Below, piece after piece: positions 11,571 through 24,027 of a stretch of DNA of 54,995 nt (position 1 is its first letter; each line of letters starts with the position of its first letter). The notes below the pieces were generated by a model. It had not been told where the DNA came from. It was given only the letters and a program-made list of their open reading frames with translations, and made no database searches. The DNA is from Welwitschia mirabilis (lineage: Eukaryota > Gnetophyta > Gnetopsida > Welwitschiales). The position numbers and the translations under genes were made by a program. The stretch spans positions 259,969,814-260,024,808 of the forward strand of contig JBOZIK010000001.1 of NCBI GenBank assembly GCA_051453625.1, in the 5' to 3' direction.

Positions 11571-12270
11571 TAGTAAGATAAATGATACTTAATAGTGAGG
11601 AATTAATTTCAAATTCTCTATTCTTTTTATTTTCTTTTAGTTCAATAATTTCAACTTATAATGGGTCCTATGATGAAAATAGAAAATCTATATGTGCAAG
11701 GACATAATTGAGTCTTTAATTTATGGAGAAAAAAATAAATTTGAAACAAGTTAAAATAAAATAATAGTTTTTCATAGAGAGAACCAATTTAAACATGATA
11801 AACTAAGAAACAAACAAAAGATAAGACTTACTTATGTAGTTTAATATTGAGATACATCNNNNNNNNNNNNNNNNNNNNNNNNNNNNNNNNNNNNNNNNNN
11901 NNNNNNNNNNNNNNNNNNNNNNNNNNNNNNNNNNNNNNNNNNNNNNNNNNNNNNNNNNATCTGTTATACTATACTCAAACAAATAGTAAGATAATGATTC
12001 TTCATAGTGAGGAATTAATTTCAAAGTTCCTAATATTTTTCTTTTCTTTTATTTTAATAATTTCAACTTATAATGAGACCTATGATGAAAATAGAAAATC
12101 TAGATGTACAAGGATATAATTGAATCTTTAATTTATGAAGTAAGAAATAACTTTGTAAAAAATTAAAATAAAATAGTATTTTTTTCATAGAGAGAACCAA
12201 TTTAAACATGATGAACTAGAAACAAATAAAAGATAAGAATTATCTATGTAGTTCAAGATTGAGATACATC
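11548..12270. repeat. Tandem duplicated block around 100-N gap (about 0.31 kb twice)
   Basis: Copy 1 is 11548-11858, gap 11859-11958, copy 2 is 11959-12270. Both run from 'actatactcaaa' to 'ttgagatacatc'. Differences include t/c and g/a changes and a few single-base indels. Confidence 0.85.
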
Positions 12271-12596
12271 ACTAAAGATAAGAAAAAAGGAAATTATGAT
12301 CCTATATCCCTATTTTCATGTTTTATATTTCTTGATATTACAACATTATTGTGTTTCAATTAGCATATGATGGAGAATTTTTCACTCTACATATTATAAG
12401 CTGATGGAATACAGTAGCTAACAGTGAAGGAGTCAAGATTCTATCACATAATTTAGTACATGTAGTGGCTTATGAGAAGAATTAGAAAAACTCTAAATTA
12501 ATCACATGGTAGTTGTGTTATGCTTATTCATTATTGTTGTAATTGCCTTAATAATTAATACTCATAAAAACATGTTTAACTTATTTTACCTCCATT
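12271..12596. other. No gene seen
   Basis: AT-rich sequence between two duplicated blocks. It may be the 3' LTR or end of the minus-strand element at 12.6-16.4 kb, but no LTR terminus was identified. Confidence 0.25.
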
Positions 12597-13758
12597 TTCT
12601 CTTTATATCCTTTTCTTCCTTTTAACAATAATGTCCATGATTATTTTTTTCAAAATTTTAGATAGTATCATGCATTATTGAGTTATGACATTTATTAGAT
12701 AACTTTATTTTTAAAAAAAACAATTATTATGAAAAATAAATATCATTAAAAATATGTTGCATTATAACATTCATGCAATAATCCTTTCTTTCCAATATAA
12801 CTTATTTTTATTATTTTATTTTTTTGCTATTCAATTTTTACATAGCCCACTAAGTCTAGATGAGTAGTAGCATGCACGATACCTATGTTAATGACAAAAG
12901 CAAATTCATGGTTTATCCTCATAAAAACTAAATGTATGCTCACTGGGAGATAATTATTGTTTAATTATAAACTTAACCTAAGAGAATTCAAGGTTCATAT
13001 TCCTACTTGCATCTCTTAGAAGTCTTCTTTGTCAATGATACAAATTTATACTACTCTTCTAATGTATATTAAGCTAAAAAACATTTTATCATCATCAAAN
13101 NNNNNNNNNNNNNNNNNNNNNNNNNNNNNNNNNNNNNNNNNNNNNNNNNNNNNNNNNNNNNNNNNNNNNNNNNNNNNNNNNNNNNNNNNNNNNNNNNNNT
13201 TCTCTTTATATCTTTTTTTCCTTTTCAGCAATGTCAAAACTTTATTACATAATAAAATGTCCATGATAATGCTTTTCAAAATTTTAGGTAGTATCATGCA
13301 TTATTGACTTAAGACATTTATTAGACAACTTTATTTTTTTAAAAAAATAATTAGAATAAGAAAAAAATATCATTACAGATATATCACATTATAACATTCA
13401 TGTAATAATCCTTTCTTTCCAATATAACTTATTTTTATTATTTATTTTTTCTCTATTTTGTCTTTTTGCTACTCAATTTTTACACATCCCATTAAGTCAA
13501 GATGAGTAGTAGCATGCATGATACCTATGTTAATCACAAAAGCAAATTCATGGTATATCCTCATAAAAACTAAGTAAATGCTCACTGGGAGGTAATGATT
13601 GTTTAATTATATACTTAAACTAAAGAGAATTCAAGGTTCATGTGCCTACTTAAATCTCTTAGAAATCTTCCTCATCAATGATAAATACTTGTTAAGATAC
13701 AAATTTATACTACTCTTATAATGTAAATTAAGCTAACAAACATTTTATCATCATCAAA
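12597..13758. repeat. Tandem duplicated block around 100-N gap (about 0.50 + 0.56 kb)
   Basis: Copy 1 is 12597-13099, gap 13100-13199, copy 2 is 13200-13758. Both start with 'ttctctttatatc' and end with 'acattttatcatcatcaaa'. Copy 2 carries about 25 extra bases ('caaaactttattacataat' region), and these hold the best integrase-like reading. Confidence 0.85.
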
Positions 13759-13879
13759 ATCATGAATGTGATTTCCTATGATAAGTATTCAATTTATTTT
13801 CATTTAAGAATACATTCATGTGTGATTTCATCTTTATAGTTTTGATATAAAAATGTAATTTTGTAGATGTAATTTTTAA
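12600..13879 (-). pseudogene. Integrase remnant of minus-strand Athila-like element (present twice)
   Basis: The minus strand downstream of RNase H should encode integrase. At 13202-13257 it reads ILLCNKVLTLLKRKKRYKE, which has the Cys-Asn then Leu-Leu-Lys spacing that follows the second catalytic Asp in this superfamily. The Asp itself cannot be placed. Right after the gap at 13880-14001, 13760-13879 reads LHFYIKTIKMKSHMNVF, which fits the region before the zinc-binding part. The copy at 12597-13099 is a second version of the same stretch. Order and strand agree with the RT and RNase H upstream; the individual motifs are weak. Confidence 0.45.
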
Positions 13880-14001
13880 NNNNNNNNNNNNNNNNNNNNN
13901 NNNNNNNNNNNNNNNNNNNNNNNNNNNNNNNNNNNNNNNNNNNNNNNNNNNNNNNNNNNNNNNNNNNNNNNNNNNNNNNNNNNNNNNNNNNNNNNNNNNN
14001 N

Positions 14002-14648
14002 AATAATTTTTCATTTGGAAATCTATCATTAAATGTATCTTTATTTTGATATTTTTAAGGTATTTTGGAATGAAAATGATGGTTTGCTACTATATTATCA
14101 CCACGTTACTTATCCTAAAGTCTAAAGTATATTCTTGCATGATTAAACACCAATTTATCATATGAATATTATTAATCTTCTTAGTTACCAAAAACTTAAT
14201 ATATAAATAATCCATGTAGACTTGAGTTTTAAAACCTATAAGGCATTGTTAAAATTATTAATTAACATAATAATTAATAGTAATTCCTTTATAGTTATCA
14301 TGTANNNNNNNNNNNNNNNNNNNNNNNNNNNNNNNNNNNNNNNNNNNNNNNNNNNNNNNNNNNNNNNNNNNNNNNNNNNNNNNNNNNNNNNNNNNNNNNN
14401 NNNNAAATAAATTCTCATTTGGAAATCTATCATTAAATGTATCTTTAGTTTGACATTTTTAAGGCATTTTTAAATGCAAAAGATGGCTTGCTACTATATT
14501 ATCACCACATTACTCATCTTAACGTCTAAATTATATTCTTCCATGATTGAACACTAATTCATCATATGAATATTATTAATATTCTTAGTTGCCAAGAACT
14601 TAATATCTAAATAACAATTAGGCGTAATTCCTTTATAGTTAGCATGTA
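14002..14648. repeat. Tandem duplicated block around 100-N gap (about 0.30 + 0.24 kb)
   Basis: Copy 1 is 14002-14304, gap 14305-14404, copy 2 is 14405-14648. Both begin 'catttggaaatctatcattaaatgtatcttta' and end 'agtaattcctttatagttatcatgta' or its variant. Copy 1 contains about 55 extra bases near 14215-14275. On the minus strand both encode the RNase H tail and the short MIDFQM stretch that begins the integrase part. Confidence 0.8.
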
Positions 14649-15660
14649 TTTATATTAATATACATTAAGGGTTTTAAAAATATAAGATATCACATGCAAC
14701 TTATGATCAATGTATTATTCTTAGATGGCACTAATTATAGTGTTACTAGCATCACTTATTAGGTTAAAAGGATATTGTCAATTTAATGTAGTAATTATAG
14801 GTAATGTGTTAACCTTATCTTTACAAACGTTAAAATATCCTTCATAGACATCATTACATATTAGGAATTTATCTTTTAACAATAATTCACATAAAGCTTT
14901 TGTAAATTTTAAAAAATCTTTAATGAATAATCAATAAAATCTAGTGTATTCTAAAAAGCCATCATAATGTTTTAATATTTGTTAAAGCTGGTAAAGATCT
15001 AATAACTTGAATTTTTTTAAGGTCCATAGTTATTTCACTCCATAATACAACATGTTCTAGAACAATCGCACTTTTTTCCATAAAATGTTTTTCTCCTAGT
15101 GTATTTTTTAATCCTTCTTAATACATTGCAATAGAACATTTTTAAATCAGTTTAGGATTTAATCAAAGAAAACTTCATGTGTTGAAAATTTGGTCATAAA
15201 TAGCTTTATAGATTCTTTTAACATATTAATAATTATTGACATCATAACTATTTGAGAAGTACTAGGTACATTGTATAATTAAAAAGTCATTCTACATTTG
15301 AAAAAGGATTCAAATGGTGAAGTAAATATGTCTTATGTGAATCTTCAAGTTCTATAAAAATATGGTTATAAGCAATAAATTCATCTAAAAGGAGACATAT
15401 TCCAAAAGGTTTTCAAGGATTTAATTAATGTATGGTATGAAGAAGTAGTCCTTCTTAGTATGTTTATTTATTTTTCTAAAGTTAATACAAACTTTCCATT
15501 TATCATAGTCCTTGCTTACTATTTGATAAAACATATATACATATATATAATTTATGCTTTTAATAGTTTGTATAATTCATTATTTGTAATATTTTATAAC
15601 ATAAAGTTTAAATATCAAAAGGGTTATTTAGAAGGTTTCACATTTTCTTTTAAGTAAGTA
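14590..15660 (-). pseudogene. Reverse transcriptase and RNase H remnant, Athila-like element
   Basis: This minus-strand stretch is the most complete Athila-type pol in the window; the enzyme would copy the element RNA into DNA. RT fingers read KWKVCINFRKINKHTKKDY (15445-15501). The palm reads MMSIIINMLKESIKLFM then TKFST, so the catalytic Asp-Asp pair is replaced by Thr-Lys (15189-15194). The thumb reads GEKHFMEKSAIVLEHVVL (15046-15099), then MDLKKIQVIRSLPAL. RNase H follows with FNLISDASNTIISA (14727-14771), keeping its Asp at 14751-14753, and HVISYIFKTLNVY. There are many stops. Protease lies upstream (16.05-16.42 kb) and integrase downstream (12.6-13.9 kb). It is clearly inactive. Confidence 0.75.
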
Positions 15661-16049
15661 TTATATACAACCAAAGCTAGTGAAATTCATTTTTAAAGAT
15701 CTTCATAATTGTGTAAAGGCTCCCTTATTTTGCTTAGTTATTTGAATCATTTTTTCCACTTATTTAGGATGTAGATCATTCCTAATGATTAGCATATTAG
15801 TTTTTCCTGCATTAAAAAAAATTGATTTTATAGTTAAGGATATGTTCTTACTCTTTAATGGCTCTTAAAAATCATTTTAAATGGTGATGTCAAAAAAATT
15901 AAATGGTTTAAAGAGTATTATATCTTTGATTCTATAGATTCTTGATGTTGATCATCAAAGTGTAGAAGATTTCCATGCTCATTTTTAATACCGATTAAAA
16001 AGGAATTTTAACTATAATTAATTTGATACTTATATTAATGAATTTTAAT
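15661..16049 (-). other. Protease-RT linker of minus-strand element
   Basis: The minus strand reads VEKMIQITKQNKGAF near 15700-15770, plausibly the segment before the RT fingers, then stop-rich sequence. No other feature is seen. Confidence 0.3.
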
Positions 16050-16425
16050 TCTTCCATATGTTCTTCTTCTTCCTTACTTCGAGAATAATTGAAAATGTTT
16101 GTGTTTATTTTTACATTCTTAAAAGTTATGCTAGTATATTGTAATAATGAATTACAGTATTTATCCTAGCTAATAAATGTTTTACTAAAATAACTAGAAA
16201 GTCTTATTAGTAATGTTTAAGGTTATAAAATATATTAAGAATATATATTAATCTATTTAAACTAAGATGTCTTGAATAATTTCTTTAAGACTTATAACAA
16301 AAATCATTTTTCATAATAGAATCATATTAATTTTAGAAAATTCTATTAAATTCAAAGTCTTGCAAAGATTGAAAAGCATGATAATCACTTTCTGCCTAGG
16401 TCCAATAATGCACAAGGCATTCTCT
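16050..16425 (-). pseudogene. Aspartic protease remnant of minus-strand Athila-like element
   Basis: The minus strand reads NALCIIGPRQKVIIMLFNL from 16421 down, followed by CKTLNLIEF and, after stops, DILV then YIFLIYFI. Position and order match the protease of the sister copies, but the catalytic Asp has become Ile (16407-16409) and the following Ala is Pro. The C-terminal part reads LVILVKHLLARINTVI, which corresponds to the Gly-Arg-Pro-Phe-Leu-Ala region and is also altered. The location just upstream of a recognisable RT supports the call more than the motif does. Confidence 0.55.
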
Positions 16426-18249
16426 TTTCATTTATGATAACTATGATGATTGGTGATCTTAATTCTTATACTTAGATATTGAATTTTCTTTTTCATCATT
16501 TGGGATACATTTTTTGCCAAGTCAGCTTATTGAAAAGTAAATCTCTTTTTCTTTTTTGAACATAGATCCCTGATATATTTCAAATAAAGGGGAGTACTTC
16601 TAATATCTTATGTTAAAGGTATCTTTAACTCCACTTATTTGAAAATGGACCTAAGATTTTTATGATGTATAAGGTTTACTTTTAATATACTTGGAGAAGT
16701 TAATTAAGGAGTTGATCCCTTTATCATTTTAATTGAAAAATGAATAGATGAATCTTATTCTTTATATGTTTCAAGTGTTTTATCTTATTTCTCAATATTT
16801 ATTTTCTTAGTCATCTAATGCTTTATTACTTTCAATTTTATTAAATTTTAATTTTTCTTCCTTATAAATTGGCTACTTGTTAATACATTTAAATTAATTC
16901 CCCTTTGAGTTATTGCTTATCAAGCTTGTTCATAATACTGATTATTAGATTTTACTTCTCTACATAATGGTAATACAAATTATTACCTTTGCATAAAATC
17001 CATATGTATTTAATCCATGTTTATAATCTTTTCATTCATTAGATCCATTTATTGATTTTGAGTCATGATTTTTTACTAATAACATTACATAAATCTTAAA
17101 TTTCTATTATTACCCTAATATAACCTTAAAATTTGATGTTAATACATGCTTTATGGGTATGATTAATTTTTTCAATAATTGGTATGTTTTTGTCATTATG
17201 ATACTTGATTATTAGGTGGCTTTACTTGTGGAAGTGTAAACAAAATTGTAGAAGTGGAAGAAATCTTTTGTTAAAATACTACTACCATTTCTCTTACTAG
17301 ATTGGTATATATTACCAAGATTTAGAAGCTTAAGTTTGATGGTCTAATTTTTTTTTTAAGGAATACTTAATTCAAAAATTTTCATAGTCATCTAATTAGA
17401 TTTATTTTAAAGTTGATATTTAATAGTTTGGATAAACTGTGACAGTGCTATAATTGGTATTATTATAATCAATGTTGGGAGTAAAATGGATTATTAGGAT
17501 TATTAGATCATCTAAAATTCACTAGTTTTTTCATCATTTATTTCATCATTTTAATAATCATTGATTTTTATTTTTTTAAAAAAATGTTATTTGTTTAGTT
17601 GGCTTGATTGAACATTGCTGATTTTTATCAACTAATTTTCTTAAGATTTTTAACGATTTCTTAGGTGTTTTATTAAATATGCTATCATCTATTGTAAATT
17701 ATACATGTTATCTCAAATATTTACCTATTTATTTAATAAATATCTAAAAATTAGATGTGATAGAAACTCAAGATGATAATTCCTTTAGTATACCCTACAA
17801 AACCTCTCATAACCTTTCTCACAGTTCTCTTCTTTTTATATTAAAAATTCATTAACTAGTTTTTCAAAATATATAGCTTACCATCAGAAAGAAATATTAT
17901 CATATAATCATTTTTTAATTCCTTTAAATATCTAATTGGATTTTGTATAATTTACATCTAAAAGTTGGATTTAGTTTCCAAAATAATCCTAGAAGTAATA
18001 ATTTTAGGTTTATCAATAAATACAAGTGCTAAGGTTCCCAACATATTTTTAAATTTGATTAACTATGTTATTCGATTCTCACCATCACTATCATAAAATT
18101 ATGATAATAGATACACATTTAAAACTTTGACATAAAGTTATAGTAAAAATACTATGAGTTTGTTATAGATCTGCTCATGCCAGAAGTTAAGATTCTTTAA
18201 TGTTTATACAAATTATGTGAGATTATTTACTTATGATATTTCAAAATTT
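16426..18249 (-). other. Expected gag region of minus-strand element, not recognised
   Basis: Gag should lie here on the minus strand. Only one stretch looks related: STPLYLKYIRDLCSKKKKE at about 16530-16600, resembling the pre-protease block. From 16610 to 18249 no capsid or zinc-knuckle motif was found. A run of 868 N follows (18250-19117). Confidence 0.35.
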
Positions 18250-19117
18250 NNNNNNNNNNNNNNNNNNNNNNNNNNNNNNNNNNNNNNNNNNNNNNNNNNN
18301 NNNNNNNNNNNNNNNNNNNNNNNNNNNNNNNNNNNNNNNNNNNNNNNNNNNNNNNNNNNNNNNNNNNNNNNNNNNNNNNNNNNNNNNNNNNNNNNNNNNN
18401 NNNNNNNNNNNNNNNNNNNNNNNNNNNNNNNNNNNNNNNNNNNNNNNNNNNNNNNNNNNNNNNNNNNNNNNNNNNNNNNNNNNNNNNNNNNNNNNNNNNN
18501 NNNNNNNNNNNNNNNNNNNNNNNNNNNNNNNNNNNNNNNNNNNNNNNNNNNNNNNNNNNNNNNNNNNNNNNNNNNNNNNNNNNNNNNNNNNNNNNNNNNN
18601 NNNNNNNNNNNNNNNNNNNNNNNNNNNNNNNNNNNNNNNNNNNNNNNNNNNNNNNNNNNNNNNNNNNNNNNNNNNNNNNNNNNNNNNNNNNNNNNNNNNN
18701 NNNNNNNNNNNNNNNNNNNNNNNNNNNNNNNNNNNNNNNNNNNNNNNNNNNNNNNNNNNNNNNNNNNNNNNNNNNNNNNNNNNNNNNNNNNNNNNNNNNN
18801 NNNNNNNNNNNNNNNNNNNNNNNNNNNNNNNNNNNNNNNNNNNNNNNNNNNNNNNNNNNNNNNNNNNNNNNNNNNNNNNNNNNNNNNNNNNNNNNNNNNN
18901 NNNNNNNNNNNNNNNNNNNNNNNNNNNNNNNNNNNNNNNNNNNNNNNNNNNNNNNNNNNNNNNNNNNNNNNNNNNNNNNNNNNNNNNNNNNNNNNNNNNN
19001 NNNNNNNNNNNNNNNNNNNNNNNNNNNNNNNNNNNNNNNNNNNNNNNNNNNNNNNNNNNNNNNNNNNNNNNNNNNNNNNNNNNNNNNNNNNNNNNNNNNN
19101 NNNNNNNNNNNNNNNNN
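18250..19117. other. Assembly gap, 868 N
   Basis: Sized gap with unlike flanks. Apparent reading frames across it come only from the N run and are not genes. Confidence 0.95.
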
Positions 19118-21001
19118 TATGACTTTAATACTTGTTATCATGAATTTAAATAGTTGGTTTGGCATCATTTAGTACTAATTTAATATGTCATCATTTAACT
19201 TAACTAGAGATGAATTGTTTTTCTTCTTTTTGATTAGTTCTTAAATTTTCACATTACCACATGATTATTATCATTCTTAATTATTATGATTATAAAGTTG
19301 AATCATAAATTTTCTTCCCTTATCTTTTTTTTTATAATTTAAGTTTAATAATTTCCATCATGTAAGATCTTTCTTTTAGAGGATAAGGTAAAGTCAGCTT
19401 TTATTAATTATATATAAAGGATTTACTATAACACTTTCATCTTTAACTACTTCTTTTAGAGTTGTGGAACTACTTCTTCAAGACCCATCCATGTTAACTA
19501 GAAGGATTTACAAATTTGACAAATTCCTATATTGGACATAAGTAGGTTTTTAAGGATTCTTCATTAATGAGATCTTACTTTAGCTAAGTGTTTCTTATTG
19601 AAATGTAATGGCCTTGCATTTTGTGGTTTTTGGAAATAACTTTCTTATAGGTTTAATAACAGACTCATGACTACTTTAAAAACTTAAGATTTTGAAGCTA
19701 TATCTAGATCTTCCATACACAACTTATCAAACCCATTTTATAGAAAAATCTAGTAAGGCTCTCTTCTTCTAATTGGAAAGTATTGTTGTATAAATTGGAT
19801 AAGAATTCTCTTTGATTTTCTACATTGCAAGGTAATTTACTTAAGTTTTTATGGATTCTCAAGATGGTGTTATAAATTCATCAGTCTCATAGAAATACGT
19901 TTCTTACCTAAATGTGGAAAATTATTTTATTATCTATTTATTTCAAGGTTGAATAATAAACATTGAAGGCAATTAAAATACCTATTCCTAACCCTCTTAG
20001 GTTATTAATTATTTCTTTCTATAGCTCTATCATGTCTAGATACTTTAAGTTATGTTTTAATATTTATTAATGAAAATTTAATTCACACTTAATATAATTC
20101 ATCTTTAATCTTTAAGTATGTAAAATAGATAATTTTATATTCAAAATTATTTTAAATTAATATTATTAAAACGGAAATCAAAAAACGAAAATACAATTTC
20201 TTAAACCTAGAGAATCAAATAATATATTTTCTTTTTAAAACAACCTTCTCATAATTTAAAAATTCTTAAACAAAAATAAAAAGTTATCACTTCTAAAAAG
20301 GTTTTAATTAAATATTTCTTTTTCAAAAAATCTAATCATCTTATAATAATAAATTTTTCCTTCTTTCTATAAAAGAATTTTTTATTTAAGCTTTAGTCCT
20401 AAGTTCTTTCTTGATCAAATTCAAAGGTTTAGAACATTCACCTAGATATTATCATCTAATGTAAAGCTCTATTTCATGAGGATCCAAGATTTCCTCCTTG
20501 GATCTCTTCCTTGCTTGATTGTTTGAGAGTTTTTCATAAAGTACCTTAAAGAAATAAAAGATATGAGTATCTTTGATTGATTTTTATTTTAAAGAATAAA
20601 ATACAAACAAATTAAATTAGTGTAAACTGAAGAAGGAATTAGAAATGAGAAGGGACTTAAAAGATACTTACAAAAGAAGCTACAAAAAAAACTACATATA
20701 GAACAAATTGAAAAGTAAATTTTAAAGAAAAAGGATATAATATAACTCAAAAAATTAAAAGGAAAATTAAACAATTTTCTTAGCTTATATTAAATAAAGT
20801 ATTCAATAAGTAAGTAGAAAGGAAAAAAAATTTAGCAAGCAAATAATAAATACTGAAAATGAAAAATCCATGTAAGGAAAAGAAGAAAAAAAAGTAAAGT
20901 ACTATTATTATTTAAGTATAGATTCAACAATGAAATAAACACATTTGAAATAAAAGACTATCCAATCTATTTCAAGATCTTAAATAACAAATTATTCTTT
21001 A
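19118..21001. other. Unassigned AT-rich region
   Basis: No gene recognised. A small perfect inverted repeat, gatccaag at 20481-20488 and cttggatc at 20497-20504, could form an 8-bp hairpin in a leader RNA. The region lies upstream of the possible protease and pol at 21.58-25.7 kb and may hold the gag and 5' LTR of that element in unreadable form. Confidence 0.25.
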
Positions 21002-21187
21002 GGAATAGCATCAAAATATCATAATTGATGAAATATTAGCTAAGNNNNNNNNNNNNNNNNNNNNNNNNNNNNNNNNNNNNNNNNNNNNNNNNNNNNNNNN
21101 NNNNNNNNNNNNNNNNNNNNNNNNNNNNNNNNNNNNNNNNNNNNGGAATAGCATCAAAATATCATAAGTGATGAAATATTAGCTAAG
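21002..21187. repeat. 43-bp duplication flanking 100-N gap
   Basis: 21002-21044 and 21145-21187 are identical except for one base (t/g). The 100-N run between them is probably spurious. The mismatch argues for two alleles or a sequencing error rather than a single read overlap. Confidence 0.85.
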
Positions 21188-21569
21188 CTAATCACTACTA
21201 TTTTTATCATATACTAGGAACTTTTGGATGTGGATTTAAGATAATGTAATTGTAAAAAACAAAAACTAAAATAAAATATAAATTTCAATTTCACTATGAA
21301 CATAAGGAAAAATATGAATGATATCTATTTTATAATGTTAATAGTCAAACCAACGAAAAATACTAGTCATTCATTGGTTATTAGAGGTGTCTTGAAACCA
21401 TTTGGGTTCAAATATGAAGTCCAAATTCTATTACCTTATTACTAGTTCTTGAAAGTACAATATAATTGCTTATAATTAGGCCTATAACTTCTTGTCTTTT
21501 ACTTAAAGTTTTATATTATATTCTAAATAAATTATTGATAAGATGTAGTAAATCTTTAATTTTTATTAA

Positions 21570-21890
21570 CTATTGGTCGATACTGGTTTAAAATTTTATT
21601 AATCATTAATAGGTTTATGAATTCTTATATGGAGCATGATTTTTCCTTTATCATATTGCAATAAACTATTTTTATTTTAAAGTTTCTTAATACTTAAAAG
21701 ATCACCTTATTTTATAGTCATCAATTATCATTAGATAATTGATAACCTTTTAATTCTTCTTATAATGTATCACTTATTATAGCTAAATTATATGGATAAG
21801 AAGTTGATTATTAATGATATCTATCACATGTATTTCACTTATATTTGGCCTTATTATCAAAGTTATTGTAATTGTATAATTGATAAGGTC
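21570..21890 (+). pseudogene. Possible chromovirus-type protease remnant
   Basis: The plus strand reads LLVDTGLKFY at 21570-21599 with Asp-Thr-Gly at 21579-21587, the classic aspartic protease triad. About 55 codons on come DNLLILLIMYHLL and LNYMDKK (21738-21800), which fit the C-terminal half of the enzyme. It lies about 1.1 kb before the RT of the same strand and frame order, a normal spacing for chromovirus-like Ty3/gypsy elements. Stops are frequent, and a short DTG can occur by chance, so this is tentative. Confidence 0.35.
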
Positions 21891-22689
21891 ATTTAACTAC
21901 CTTATATTTTAAATAAGAAAAGTATCCAATATATTTCACTCCACAAGTATGAATGTGATACCTTATAAAATTTAGCACATAAATAGTTTTAAAGGTAAAG
22001 ATATATAGCCAGAATTCAAATTCAAAGTATAAGTAAAGTAAAGAACTTCTAATGACAAAATGTAAATGAGATAACAATCTAATATAACCTAAGTTATCAA
22101 TATATGAAACTTGAATTAAAGAATATATGGCACTTACTTGAGTTAAATCTTACCTTAGCCAAGTCATTTATGTCTAGATCATGATGGCATAATCTCATCC
22201 ATCACATAAGTGTGGGTAAAATCCCTCATCTTACTTAGTGTGTTTTTAATTTAAATTTAAGCATGAAAATTAGTAATTTATGCCTAGGAACTATTAAATA
22301 CTTGTAACTATTAGGTAATTTAAAGCATAATAATTTATTGAATAAAATATACTTAACATTAATACTTTTTCAATTAACCATTCAAAGTGCAAAATAAATT
22401 ACTACTCTAAATCAAAAAGGAAATCTATAATTTTATTAGTATAAAAAGTAACTACTTTAAAATTAAAGAAAGAAGAAATATTAAGTATAGACTATTCAAG
22501 CTAGTCTTGAGGCTAGCACACTTCAAATTGAACTTAGTAAAATATCTTAAACAATAATTTTAAGTATAAGATATCTTTTACTAATAAATAATTACCTTAT
22601 AAGAAATGGATTCAAAGCACTTTCATAGATAAATCTAAGAAGGGTAATTGGATTTCTTAGCTCATAGCAATAGGTGAGATGGATGAACT

Positions 22690-22910
22690 TTGTCTCTAAA
22701 TATCATTAAGTTCAAATTAAGGAATAAGGTCTTAAAAAATAGCTTTCAAAACTTGTTATGGTATTATGAGTTTACTATCATGTTTAGATTAACTAATGAT
22801 TTTGTAGTATTCATGATCATTATGAATCACATTTTTTTGGAATATCTTGATTCCTTTGTAATTGTGTTAATTGATGACATTCTAATTTATTCTAACTCTT
22901 GTAAGGAACA
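22690..22910 (+). pseudogene. Ty3/gypsy reverse transcriptase palm fragment
   Basis: A frame of 73 codons is open up to the gap. It reads YYEFTIMFRLTNDFVVF, then EYLDSFVIVLIDDILIYSNS. The catalytic pair is intact: Ile-Asp-Asp with Asp at 22873-22875 and 22876-22878. The family usually has a Gly and Pro in the preceding loop where this copy has Arg and Asp. The ATG at 22690 is internal to the domain and not a true start; the real polyprotein start is not visible. A 767-N gap follows. This is the first part of a pol that continues to about 25.73 kb. Confidence 0.85.
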
Positions 22911-23677
22911 NNNNNNNNNNNNNNNNNNNNNNNNNNNNNNNNNNNNNNNNNNNNNNNNNNNNNNNNNNNNNNNNNNNNNNNNNNNNNNNNNNNNNNNNNN
23001 NNNNNNNNNNNNNNNNNNNNNNNNNNNNNNNNNNNNNNNNNNNNNNNNNNNNNNNNNNNNNNNNNNNNNNNNNNNNNNNNNNNNNNNNNNNNNNNNNNNN
23101 NNNNNNNNNNNNNNNNNNNNNNNNNNNNNNNNNNNNNNNNNNNNNNNNNNNNNNNNNNNNNNNNNNNNNNNNNNNNNNNNNNNNNNNNNNNNNNNNNNNN
23201 NNNNNNNNNNNNNNNNNNNNNNNNNNNNNNNNNNNNNNNNNNNNNNNNNNNNNNNNNNNNNNNNNNNNNNNNNNNNNNNNNNNNNNNNNNNNNNNNNNNN
23301 NNNNNNNNNNNNNNNNNNNNNNNNNNNNNNNNNNNNNNNNNNNNNNNNNNNNNNNNNNNNNNNNNNNNNNNNNNNNNNNNNNNNNNNNNNNNNNNNNNNN
23401 NNNNNNNNNNNNNNNNNNNNNNNNNNNNNNNNNNNNNNNNNNNNNNNNNNNNNNNNNNNNNNNNNNNNNNNNNNNNNNNNNNNNNNNNNNNNNNNNNNNN
23501 NNNNNNNNNNNNNNNNNNNNNNNNNNNNNNNNNNNNNNNNNNNNNNNNNNNNNNNNNNNNNNNNNNNNNNNNNNNNNNNNNNNNNNNNNNNNNNNNNNNN
23601 NNNNNNNNNNNNNNNNNNNNNNNNNNNNNNNNNNNNNNNNNNNNNNNNNNNNNNNNNNNNNNNNNNNNNNNNNNNNN
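22911..23677. other. Assembly gap, 767 N, inside reverse transcriptase
   Basis: Sized gap between the RT palm and the end of the RT thumb. For this family I would expect about 300-350 bases here, so the gap may be overestimated or may hide an insertion. Confidence 0.9.
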
Positions 23678-23968
23678 ATAATCCTTTAATCATCTTAAAG
23701 AGTGTTTAATTAGTGCTCTACTTTTAGCAATGTCAAATGATTCTAAGGCTTTTTTAAATTTACATTAATGCATTAAGAAAAGGTGTTGGAGTTATTCTTA
23801 AACAAGATAAAAGAGTAATACCATATGAATTAAGGTAACTTAAGATACATAAGAGAAATTACCCCACTTATGACCTTGAATTAGCTATGGTAATATTTGC
23901 TTTAAAGTTATGAAAGCCTTGTCTCTATGATATTAAATTTCAATTTTAGATAGATCATAATATTTTAA
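23678..23968 (+). pseudogene. RT thumb end and RNase H, Ty3/gypsy (21.6-25.8 kb element)
   Basis: The plus strand reads FNHLKECLISALLLAM (23687-23734), the end of the RT connection, then after a shift of frame near 23760 RNase H: GVGVILKQDKRVIPYELR (23782-23835), a stop, then NYPTYDLELAMVIFALKL (23857-23910), a stop at a Trp-like position, PCLYDIKFQF, a stop, and IDHN (23950-23961). RNase H degrades the RNA strand of the hybrid. The catalytic Asp of DLEL and of DHN are present. The first Asp (DAS region) falls in the frameshift. A 59-N gap follows. Confidence 0.85.
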
Positions 23969-24027
23969 NNNNNNNNNNNNNNNNNNNNNNNNNNNNNNNN
24001 NNNNNNNNNNNNNNNNNNNNNNNNNNN

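Noticed and set aside
18217-19168. Long reading frames of about 300 codons on both strands
   Set aside because: They consist almost entirely of the 868-N gap. The same holds for long frames across 22911-23677, 24533-24956, 25882-26490 and 34638-35000.
20481-20504. Hairpin as a terminator
   Set aside because: An 8-bp stem without a following T-run or adjacent gene in a eukaryotic repeat region; a chance palindrome is likely.
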